From contig JADJMH010000014.1 in the NCBI GenBank assembly GCA_016709675.1, forward strand, positions 1 through 64,000: DNA of 64,000 bases. Direction: 5' to 3'. A program made the position numbers and the translations under genes. The notes under the pieces are model-generated. The model was not told the DNA's origin, did no database searches, and saw only the letters and a program-made list of their open reading frames with translations. This stretch comes from Candidatus Accumulibacter proximus. GTDB taxonomy: Bacteria > Pseudomonadota > Gammaproteobacteria > Burkholderiales > Rhodocyclaceae. Of the stretch, positions 18,714-26,491 are shown piece by piece; position 1 is the stretch's first letter, and the number at the start of each line of letters is the position of its first letter.

Positions 18714-20462
18714 TCAGACGCTCGCGTTGAGCTTCTCCAGTTGCTCGCGAATCTTCGCCGGCTCTTCATGGCGCAACATGCGGCGAACGATCGGCGCCAG
18801 CTCGGAGCAGTTGCTCTGCATGATCTTCTGCTTGACCAACAGGATCTGGGCCGGATGCATCGAGAACTGCCGCAGCCCCATGCCCAGCAACAGGCGCGTC
18901 AGCGTGGGATCGCCAGCCAGCTCGCCACAGATCGAAACCGGGATCGCGACCTTCTCGGCGCTCGCGATGGTGTGCGCCAGCAGCATCAAGACCGCCGGAT
19001 GCAGCGGATCATAGAGGGCGGCCACCTGTTCGTCGCTGCGGTCGATGGCCAGCGTGTACTGGATCAGGTCGTTGGTCCCGATCGAGAGAAAATGCATGCG
19101 CCGCAGGAAGAGACCCACGGCCAGCGCGGCGGCCGGAATCTCGATCATCGCGCCGACCTCAATCGCCTCGTCGAAACCAACGTGCTCGCCGCGCAGGCTG
19201 GACTTGGCGCGCTCGATGGCGGCAAGCGTCTGGTCGATCTCGTGTGCCTGCGAAAGCATCGGAATCAGCAGCTTGATCTTGCCGTACTTCGAAGCGCGCA
19301 GGATCGCCCGCAACTGCGTCTGGAACATCTTCGGCTCAGCCAGCGACAGGCGGATGGCGCGTAGCCCGAGCGCTGGGTTGCTCTGCAGGCGATCACCGTG
19401 CACCTTTTCCGGATGCAGATCCTTGTCGTAACCGAGGTCGAACGTGCGGATGGTGACCGGCCGACCGCCCATCCCCTTGACCACCGTCCGGTAGGCCTCG
19501 AACTGCTCATCTTCGGTCGGCATGTCGCCACGATCGAGAAACAGGAACTCGCTGCGAAACAGCCCAATGCCCTCGGCACCACCGTCCAGCGCATTGGCGA
19601 CATCGCCCGGCAGCTCGATGTTGGCGTGCAGATCGATATCAACGCCATCGAGGGTGACCGACTTCGCCGTCTTCAGCCGCCTGAGCTTGGTACGCTCGAG
19701 CTCGATCTGGCTTTTTCGCAGCCGATACTCTTCCAGAATGCGCGGATCGGGGTTGACGATCAGCACCCCACGCGTGCCGTCGACAATCAGAACTTCGCCA
19801 TCGTGGATCAGTTGTCGGGCATTGAGCAGACCGAGAACGGCAGGAATCCGCAGGCTGCGCGCCAGAATCGCAGTGTGCGACGTCGAGCCGCCGACATCGG
19901 TCACAAAAGCCGCAAAATGATGCTCCTTGTAGGCAATCACATCGGCCGGCGAGAGATCATGCGCAACGACGATCAGATTCTCTTCCCTGATGCCTTTACC
20001 CGTGCGCAGCGACATCCGGCCCGGTTGGCCGACGAGTTCCTTGACCACCCGCTCGACCACCTGGCGCACGTCATAGCTCCGCTCGCGCAGGTACTGATCG
20101 TCAAACTTCTCGAACTGGGCGACGAGGATTTCCATCTGCTGCACCAGCGCCCATTCGGCGTTGCAGCGACGCTCGCGGATCAACTGCTTGGGCGTTTCGG
20201 CCAGCTCGGGATCGGAAAGGATCATCGAGTGCAGATCGATGAACGCACCAAACTCCGCCGAAGTGTCCTTCATGCGCCCTTTAAGGGCCGCGAACTCCTC
20301 ACGAACCCGCTGCAGAGCGGCCTCAAAGCGGGCGACTTCCTTGTCAACCATGCGCGGCGCGATGACCAGATGCGACACTTCGAGCGTCGCATGCGACATC
20401 AGATGCGCCTGACCGATCGCGATGCCACCCGAAACCGCCAGACCATGCAGGGTAAAACTCAT
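18714..20462 (-). CDS. ptsI: Phosphoenolpyruvate-protein phosphotransferase (PTS enzyme I)
   Basis: About 582 aa. ATG at 20462 (MSFTLHGLAVSGGIAIGQ) is preferred over an upstream TTG because a GGAG ribosome site sits 9 nt before it. The swivelling domain carries the active histidine in GGSTSHTAILARSLRIPAVL. The C-terminal PEP-binding barrel has EGIGLFRSEFLFL, GAMIEIPAAAL, FLSIGTNDLIQYTLAIDR and ISICGELA-type motifs (here VSICGELAGDP). It passes phosphate from PEP to HPr. Last gene of the EIIA-HPr-EI set. Confidence 0.95.
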   Translation of the reverse strand: MSFTLHGLAVSGGIAIGQAHLMSHATLEVSHLVIAPRMVDKEVARFEAALQRVREEFAALKGRMKDTSAEFGAFIDLHSMILSDPELAETPKQLIRERRCNAEWALVQQMEILVAQFEKFDDQYLRERSYDVRQVVERVVKELVGQPGRMSLRTGKGIREENLIVVAHDLSPADVIAYKEHHFAAFVTDVGGSTSHTAILARSLRIPAVLGLLNARQLIHDGEVLIVDGTRGVLIVNPDPRILEEYRLRKSQIELERTKLRRLKTAKSVTLDGVDIDLHANIELPGDVANALDGGAEGIGLFRSEFLFLDRGDMPTEDEQFEAYRTVVKGMGGRPVTIRTFDLGYDKDLHPEKVHGDRLQSNPALGLRAIRLSLAEPKMFQTQLRAILRASKYGKIKLLIPMLSQAHEIDQTLAAIERAKSSLRGEHVGFDEAIEVGAMIEIPAAALAVGLFLRRMHFLSIGTNDLIQYTLAIDRSDEQVAALYDPLHPAVLMLLAHTIASAEKVAIPVSICGELAGDPTLTRLLLGMGLRQFSMHPAQILLVKQKIMQSNCSELAPIVRRMLRHEEPAKIREQLEKLNASV

Positions 20463-20469
20463 GATGTGC

Positions 20470-20739
20470 TTACTCCGCCTCGCCAAACCTGTTCGCGATC
20501 AGTTCGAGGATCGCCTCGCTCGCCGCCTGCTCGTCTGCGCCATCGGTCTCGACGATCACCGTCGAGCCCTTGCCGGCAGCCAGCATCATCACCCCCATGA
20601 TGCTCTTGGCGTTGATCCGGCGGGCCCCCTTCTCCATCCAGACCTCGCTCGCGAAGCGGCTGGCGAGCTGGGTCAACTTGGCTGAAGCACGCGCGTGCAG
20701 GCCCAGCTTGTTGGGTATTTCGGCTTCAACACGTAGCAT
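20470..20739 (-). CDS. ptsH: HPr phosphocarrier protein
   Basis: 89 aa HPr. The phosphorylated histidine is H15 in KLGLHARAS, and the regulatory serine motif AKSIMGVMML has S46, so control by HPr kinase is possible. Seven bases separate its stop from the ptsI ATG. Confidence 0.95.
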   Translation of the reverse strand: MLRVEAEIPNKLGLHARASAKLTQLASRFASEVWMEKGARRINAKSIMGVMMLAAGKGSTVIVETDGADEQAASEAILELIANRFGEAE

Positions 20740-20761
20740 TCAGAACTCCTCTGGCACAGGT

Positions 20762-21154
20762 CTAGGCTGGCGGTGGCAGCTTCACCACGCCATCATGGGC
20801 GCCGCTGATCGCCTTCTGGAGCATCGTTTCCATGCCCTTCTCGCGATAGGTCAGGGCACGCAACAACATCGGCAGGTTGACTCCGGCAACGCCTTCAATA
20901 CGTCCTGGCTCGAGCAGCTTGAGCGCCAGATTACCGGGCGTCGCCCCATACACATCGCTCATCACTAGTACACCCTCGCCAGCGTCAACCTCCCTCAGCA
21001 GCAGGCGCGCCAGCGGCAGAATATCAAGCGGGTCGTCCTGAGCGGCCACACCGAGTTGCGCAATCAGTGGCGGACGCTTGTTGAGGACATGGCAGACGTT
21101 CTGGACCAAGCTTTCGCCAAACGAACCGTGGGTTATCAGTAAGACACCGATCAT
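20762..21154 (-). CDS. PTS EIIA component, mannose family
   Basis: 130 aa. The phosphorylation site is H9 in GVLLITHGSFGESL; VLVMSDVYGATPGNLALKLL is typical of EIIA-Man. No EIIB, C or D gene is nearby, so this EIIA-HPr-EI set most likely regulates rather than transports sugars, as in many betaproteobacteria. Confidence 0.9.
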   Translation of the reverse strand: MIGVLLITHGSFGESLVQNVCHVLNKRPPLIAQLGVAAQDDPLDILPLARLLLREVDAGEGVLVMSDVYGATPGNLALKLLEPGRIEGVAGVNLPMLLRALTYREKGMETMLQKAISGAHDGVVKLPPPA

Positions 21155-21224
21155 TTCACTTATCCCTTACGACAGGCCGCCATTCTAAGCGATTCCAGGT
21201 CGCCCGACAGCATCGGCAGGCCGG

Positions 21225-22262
21225 TCACGGGATCACGTCGAGCGCCTTCGGCTGACCACCGACGTACGCCAGCCGGCCCTGCATGGCACCACTGACCTGC
21301 AGGCGACCGGTTGCGTCGACCCGTAGGACGTGCTCGACCTGCAGCTTTTGCGCCAGGCGTGGCCAGTCGCTGCCGGCGATGAACAGGGGTTTGGAAGCAA
21401 AGTCGGACAATGCGCCGGCCGCCGGGCGCGACGTGATCAGCACGGTCAGCGCCTGCGTGTGCATCACCGGCTGGCCGCTGCGCGGATCGAGCAGGTGGCA
21501 GTAGCGCTGGCCATCGAGCTCGAAATAGCGCTGATAGTCACCTGAAGTGCCGATCGCCTCGCCATCGTCAAGCTCGACCGTCGCCAGCGGGCCCGGCTGG
21601 CGTGGATGCTGGATGCCGACCCGCCAGCGCTGCCCGTTCTTGCTACCGAGTGCCATGACGTTGCCACCGATATTGATCAGCGCGTGCTGTACCCCCTGCG
21701 CCTTGAGGATGCTCGCTGCGCGATCGAGCGCGACCCCCTTGAGATAGCCACCAAAATCGAGCGCCAGTTCCCGCTGGCGACTGCTGGCGTGATTGCCGTC
21801 AAGCCGTAGGTCGACGATGCTCGGCCGGGCCGCTTGCCAGACAGCCAGAGCGCTGGCTTCAGGCAGCCTGGCGGGCAGCTCGTCGGACTGGAAACCCCAC
21901 AGGCTGACCAGGCGACCAATGCCCGGGTCGAAGAGCTGCTCGCTGAGTCGCGTCAGGCGCTGCGCTTCGGCGACCAGCTCGGCCATTTCCGGCGTGATCG
22001 GTTGCCGCCTGCCAGCCGCAATGGCATCGTTCAGCGCGCTCAGCTCGGACGGCTTCCAGGCATGGTAGCTGCGATGCAGGCGATCGAACTCGCGCAGCAC
22101 GGCCGCCGCCGCCGGCCGCGCCTCCGCCTCGGCCAGCCCGGCAATCAACACTTCGACCCGGGTCCCGAAAACAAAGGCTTCCTGTTGATGCAGCGGCGCC
22201 CGGCTGCAGGCTGGCAGGGCCCAGGCCAGAACCAGCAGGAGCGCTAGGCAGCGGCCACGCAC
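21225..22262 (-). CDS. apbE: FAD:protein FMN transferase, lipoprotein
   Basis: The GTG at 22262 gives a lipoprotein signal (CLALLLVLAWALPAC) that longer starts would bury; it overlaps gshB by 19 bp. Family motifs include FVFGTRVEVLIAG, LDFGGYLKGVALDRA, ALINIGGNVMALG, GTSGDYQRYFE and HLLDPRSGQPV. ApbE attaches FMN covalently to threonine in membrane flavoproteins such as NqrB/C or RnfG. It is co-transcribed with the glutathione genes. Confidence 0.88.
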   Translation of the reverse strand: MRGRCLALLLVLAWALPACSRAPLHQQEAFVFGTRVEVLIAGLAEAEARPAAAAVLREFDRLHRSYHAWKPSELSALNDAIAAGRRQPITPEMAELVAEAQRLTRLSEQLFDPGIGRLVSLWGFQSDELPARLPEASALAVWQAARPSIVDLRLDGNHASSRQRELALDFGGYLKGVALDRAASILKAQGVQHALINIGGNVMALGSKNGQRWRVGIQHPRQPGPLATVELDDGEAIGTSGDYQRYFELDGQRYCHLLDPRSGQPVMHTQALTVLITSRPAAGALSDFASKPLFIAGSDWPRLAQKLQVEHVLRVDATGRLQVSGAMQGRLAYVGGQPKALDVIP

Positions 22263-23197
22263 TGGCGCTCCAGCGCCGCGATGAACATCTCGGCAGCGTC
22301 GAAACCAGTCTGCTCGGCGATCTCGACCATGCACGTCGGGCTGGTGACATTGATTTCCGTCAACCAGTCGCCGATCACGTCCAGACCGACAAACAACAAA
22401 CCGCGGGCGGCCAGCACCGGCGCCAGGGTGCTGGCGATTTCCCGGTCACGTGGGCTGAGTTCGCGTGCCACGCCGGTACCGCCGGCCGCCAGGTTGCCAC
22501 GGGTTTCGCCGGCCTTGGGAATGCGTGCCAGGCAATACGGAACGACCTCGCCACCGACAATCAGGATCCGCTTGTCGCCATCGGCGATCTCGGGGATGTA
22601 GCGTTGCGCCATGATCGTGCGGGCACCATCGTGGGTCAGCGTCTCGACAATCACGTTGCGATTCGGGTCGTCATGACGCACCCGGAAGATCTCGCTGCCG
22701 CCCATGCCGTCGAGCGGCTTCAGAATCGTGTCGTGTTCAAGATCGATGAAAGAGTGGATCACGGCCGGCGCACGCGCCACCGCCGTCGGTACCGTAAACT
22801 GCCGGAACTCGGCCACCGACAACTTCTCTGAATGGTCGCGCAGAGCGCGCGGTCGATTGAAAACGCGCGCGCCCTCGGCTTCGGCTCGTTCGAGCAACCA
22901 GGTGGTGGTCACGTACTCCATGTCGAAGGGCGGATCCTTGCGCATCAGGACAGCGCGAAAATCCCGCAGCGCGACGACGTAGCGATCGACCTCGACGAAC
23001 CAGTCCTGGTCGTCCGCCAGCATTTCCAGATGCACCGCTTCGGCACAGACGCCGTGCAGGGGCGACCAGTGTATTGCCTCCTGCTGCACCGCCCAGACCG
23101 CATGCCCGGTGGCCTGGGCGGCGCGCATCATCGCGATGCTCGTATCCTTGCAGGCCTTCAGCGACGGCAGCGGGTCGACAATGAATGCTATGCGCAT
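22244..23197 (-). CDS. gshB: Glutathione synthetase
   Basis: 317 aa ATP-grasp enzyme: MRIAFIVDPLPSLKACKDTS, DTILKPLDGMGGSEIFRV (ATP-binding), RYIPEIADGDKRILIVGGEV and FVGLDVIGDWLTEINVTSPT. It joins gamma-glutamylcysteine and glycine. The start overlaps the gshA stop region by 10 bp. Confidence 0.95.
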   Translation of the reverse strand: MRIAFIVDPLPSLKACKDTSIAMMRAAQATGHAVWAVQQEAIHWSPLHGVCAEAVHLEMLADDQDWFVEVDRYVVALRDFRAVLMRKDPPFDMEYVTTTWLLERAEAEGARVFNRPRALRDHSEKLSVAEFRQFTVPTAVARAPAVIHSFIDLEHDTILKPLDGMGGSEIFRVRHDDPNRNVIVETLTHDGARTIMAQRYIPEIADGDKRILIVGGEVVPYCLARIPKAGETRGNLAAGGTGVARELSPRDREIASTLAPVLAARGLLFVGLDVIGDWLTEINVTSPTCMVEIAEQTGFDAAEMFIAALERQCVAAA

Positions 23198-24498
23198 GAT
23201 ATCAGCTCCTCTCGTGGCGCGGTACGTTCGAGTTCAAGCGACGCGGCGAGCTGCGCCAGACGAGCCACCACGCCATAGGCGTAGAAGCGGTTCGGCGCCG
23301 CATCAGGGTTCTGGCAGTGATCGGGCAACGAGCAACTGGTCTCGAAGGCGAGTGGCTCGAAGTGCATTCCCGGTGCATTGAGGTTTTCGTCCTTGCCACG
23401 ACCGCTGTGCACGCGGTAAAACCCCCCGACGACAAAGCGGTCGATCATGTAGACCACCGGTTCGGCGACTCCTTCCTCCACTCCGCTGCCCACCCGCTCG
23501 TAGGTATGCACCCCTTCCTGGATGATCACCTGCGACACCGCCAGGCCTTCCTTGACAACTGACATCTTGTTGCGCTGTCGGCGACTCAGACCGGTCACCT
23601 GGGAAGCGTCCTTGACCGTCATCACGCCCATGCCATAGGTGCCGGCGTCGGCCTTGACGACCACATAAGGGGTCTCGTCGATGCCGTATTGCCGGTACTT
23701 CTCCCGGATCAGGCCGAGTACCGCGTCGACGTTGGCTGCCAGGCAGTCCTCGCCCTGCCGCTCATGGAAGTTGACGCTGTCGCAGACTGAAAAGTAAGGG
23801 TTGATCCGCCACGGGTCGATCCCGACCAGTTTGGCAAAGTTGCCCGCGACCTCGTCGTAGGCGGCGAAGTGGTTGGACTTGCGGCGCAAGGCCCAGCCCG
23901 CGTGCAGCGGCGGCAGGACGAACTGCCCGTCGAGATCCTGCAGGATCTCCGGGATGCCCGCTGACAGGTCGTTGTTGAGCAGGATGGCGCAAGGATCGAA
24001 GTCCGCCAGCCCAAGCCGGCCAGCGCTACGCCGCAGAGGCTCGAGGAGCAGCGTCGCACCGTCAGGCAGGGTCACCGGCGTGGGCTTGTCGATCTCCGGC
24101 AGCAGCGAACCGAGGCGCACCTCCAGGCCCGTCAGGCGAAGGATCGCGGCGATCTGGGCCACATTCTGCAGGTAGAACAGGTTGCGCGTGTGGTTCTCGG
24201 GAATCAGCAAGAGCTTCCTGGCGTCCGGGCAGATGCGGTCGATGGCCGTCATCGCAGCCTGAACGCAGAGCGGCAGGAAGGTGGCAGCCAGATTGTTGAA
24301 GCCGCCCGGGAAAAGATTCATGTCCACCGGTGCCAGCTTGAAACCTGCGTTGCGCAAATCGACCGAGCCGTAGAAAGGCGGCGTATGCTCCTGCCACTGA
24401 CCGCGCAGCCAGCGTTCGATCGCCGGCATGGCGTCAAGGAAGCGGCGCTCGATCTCCAGCAGTGGGCCGTTGAGGGCAGTCGTCAGGCGTGGAACCAT
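23188..24498 (-). CDS. gshA: Glutamate-cysteine ligase, Acidithiobacillus/betaproteobacterial type
   Basis: 436 aa, not of the E. coli GshA type. GSVDLRNAGFKLAPVDMNLF, PGGFNNLAATFLPLC, LIPENHTRNLFYLQNVAQIA and VKADAGTYGMGVMTV match the alternative proteobacterial GshA family. It catalyses the first, rate-limiting step of glutathione synthesis and starts the gshA-gshB-apbE-pts run. Confidence 0.9.
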   Translation of the reverse strand: MVPRLTTALNGPLLEIERRFLDAMPAIERWLRGQWQEHTPPFYGSVDLRNAGFKLAPVDMNLFPGGFNNLAATFLPLCVQAAMTAIDRICPDARKLLLIPENHTRNLFYLQNVAQIAAILRLTGLEVRLGSLLPEIDKPTPVTLPDGATLLLEPLRRSAGRLGLADFDPCAILLNNDLSAGIPEILQDLDGQFVLPPLHAGWALRRKSNHFAAYDEVAGNFAKLVGIDPWRINPYFSVCDSVNFHERQGEDCLAANVDAVLGLIREKYRQYGIDETPYVVVKADAGTYGMGVMTVKDASQVTGLSRRQRNKMSVVKEGLAVSQVIIQEGVHTYERVGSGVEEGVAEPVVYMIDRFVVGGFYRVHSGRGKDENLNAPGMHFEPLAFETSCSLPDHCQNPDAAPNRFYAYGVVARLAQLAASLELERTAPREELISCA

Positions 24499-24583
24499 GG
24501 GCTCATCTCCTCCCCGCGAACACCAGGCGGCGCCGGGGATGCTTGGTGGCGAAGCATGCCGCAGCGGCAGCGGACGCCGCTGT

Positions 24584-25834
24584 TCAATTGGCTATTTTAA
24601 CACCGCGACCGGGCGCGAACGCCCGGAACGACTCGGGAAGCGGCGTCTGCTCAAGGCTGCGCTGGGCAAACAGGAAGCGGCCGTCGCAAACGAAACCGAG
24701 GTCAGCCCAGTCGACCGCATTCAGCGCGGCAGCCAGTGCCTGCACATCGACTGCCGGGTCGTGCGGAAAAATCGCCAGCACCGATCCGTCATAGTTCGTA
24801 CACGGGTGTACGAAGAAGGGCTGCAAACGGCGCGTCTTGTTGTTCACATAGACCCGTGGCTGCTGCGACTGGTGGTAGCCGCGTCCCCATTGCCACCAGT
24901 TGGACTCGTCAAAAGGCCGAATGCGGCGGGCGATCAGCCGTTCCCTGTACTGCAGCAGCACCGCCGGCGGCGGCTCGCCCGGCTCGCACCAGAGCATGCG
25001 GCGGGTTTCACCGCTGCTCACCGTCGCCGAGCAGACGAAGCTGCGATTGCCGTACGCCTCGCTGGCGTAGAGTTCATCGGCACCGGACACGGCACCGACC
25101 TTGACAAAGGCAATGTCGGCCAGTTGCAGCCCGTAGTCACCGCGTGTGAACAGCAGGTGCCCACCGCTCTCGACAAAGTGACGCTCCTCCCACTGCAGCC
25201 GCGCCAGGCCGCGCAGGCCATCGGCAACGCCCTGCGCCGCATAGCGCGTCCGCCGCGAGAAATTGTCGCGCTCGAAACGCCAGATGGCGCAATTCGGCGT
25301 CGCGTCGTCGAACAGCCGTGAATCGCCGAGGTCGACGAAATCGGTGATCGTTCCCGCCGCGTGGAGCAGCCGGTTCAGCGGCACCGCGGAAGTCGCCTTG
25401 ACGAAATCGCGTGGCGTGATGAACACCAGTTCACCGCCCGGCGCCAGATGCCGCAGACACTTTTCGATGAAGAAGAGGTAGAGGTTGGCGCGCCCGTCGA
25501 GCACGCTGCGCCTGACCAGCCGGCGCGTCGCAATGGCGATTTCCCGATAGCGTACGTAGGGCGGATTGCCGATGATGGTCGCGAAGGCCTCGTGTTCGGG
25601 CAAGGCAAAAAAATCCATCACGCGCGCCCCAGGCGGCGCGTGCCGCGGATCGATCTCGACGCCGAGCGCAAACGGAAAATGCTGCAGGAAAGCGCCGTCG
25701 CCACAGGCCGGCTCGAGCACCCGACCACAATTGCGGACCAGGGCAAGCATGGCATCGACGATCGCCGGCGGCGTAAACACCTGACCCAGGCGGCCGACGT
25801 CGTACTCGGTCGGCGCGCAAGAATTGGCGGTCAT
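24584..25834 (-). CDS. Class I N6-adenine DNA methyltransferase, apparently solitary
   Basis: 416 aa. SAM motif I is EPACGDGAFL (residues 41-50) and catalytic motif IV NPPY (90-93, IIGNPPYVRYREI). GGELVFITPRDFVKATSAVP follows and the C-terminal half would hold target recognition. No restriction endonuclease gene adjoins, so it is an orphan methylase or a modification enzyme with a distant partner. It lies in the same direction as gshA, 85 bp away. Confidence 0.85.
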   Translation of the reverse strand: MTANSCAPTEYDVGRLGQVFTPPAIVDAMLALVRNCGRVLEPACGDGAFLQHFPFALGVEIDPRHAPPGARVMDFFALPEHEAFATIIGNPPYVRYREIAIATRRLVRRSVLDGRANLYLFFIEKCLRHLAPGGELVFITPRDFVKATSAVPLNRLLHAAGTITDFVDLGDSRLFDDATPNCAIWRFERDNFSRRTRYAAQGVADGLRGLARLQWEERHFVESGGHLLFTRGDYGLQLADIAFVKVGAVSGADELYASEAYGNRSFVCSATVSSGETRRMLWCEPGEPPPAVLLQYRERLIARRIRPFDESNWWQWGRGYHQSQQPRVYVNNKTRRLQPFFVHPCTNYDGSVLAIFPHDPAVDVQALAAALNAVDWADLGFVCDGRFLFAQRSLEQTPLPESFRAFAPGRGVKIAN

Positions 25835-25964
25835 TGCCGGTCAGAGGACGGGAAGGGCTGCGGCAGCGTCGAGACTATCGGACCTCGCTGACCAGACCGT
25901 CGGCGGCATGCCGGAACCGCTGCCGCCTGCGGCAAGCCCGCAGGTGTGGTCAGTCCGTCCACCT

Positions 25965-26447
25965 TCAGCGCCCGCCCCAGGGCATCACCGGCACGGTCGA
26001 AATGCTGTTCGCTGGCGCACCGTCGATCAGCTTGCGGCTGATCGCGAGGTAGACCAGCGTCCGGTTGGCCTCGTCCCACATCCTGACGACTCGCGTCTCC
26101 TTGAACAGGATCGAGGTGTCGTCCGAAAAAACGGTCGCGTCTTTCGGCAATTTTGCCGGCAACGTGATCGGACCGGTCTGTCGACAGGCCAGCGCGAACT
26201 GCGACGGATCCTGCGCCAGGCCTAAGGAGCCCTTGACACCACCGGTTCTCGCCTGGCTAACGTGGCAGGTCACACCCGACACCTGTGGATCGGGAAAACT
26301 CTCGACACAGACCCGGTGATTGGCGCCGACCAGCTTCCACTCGGTGGTCACGCAACCCACCTGTTCGGCCAGAGCCAGCCCGCTGCAGAAACAGGAAACG
26401 CCCCAGATGGCCACCTGCCCGCCCAGCTTCCATTGATTGCTGCCCAT
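25965..26447 (-). CDS. creA: CreA family periplasmic protein
   Basis: 160 aa with a signal peptide (QVAIWGVSCFCSGLALA). EQVGCVTTEWKLVGANHRVC, FPDPQVSGVTCHVSQARTGG and TRVVRMWDEANRTLVYLAIS are those of CreA. Function in the periplasm is unknown. It is 44 bp downstream of parC. Confidence 0.88.
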   Translation of the reverse strand: MGSNQWKLGGQVAIWGVSCFCSGLALAEQVGCVTTEWKLVGANHRVCVESFPDPQVSGVTCHVSQARTGGVKGSLGLAQDPSQFALACRQTGPITLPAKLPKDATVFSDDTSILFKETRVVRMWDEANRTLVYLAISRKLIDGAPANSISTVPVMPWGGR

Positions 26448-26491
26448 CAGATTTTCCCTCCTGCCGGCAAGTCTCGGTCAATCATCACTCA

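Noticed and set aside
20463..20486. Upstream TTG start for enzyme I
   Set aside because: It would overlap ptsH and lacks a ribosome site; the ATG at 20462 has GGAG at good spacing.
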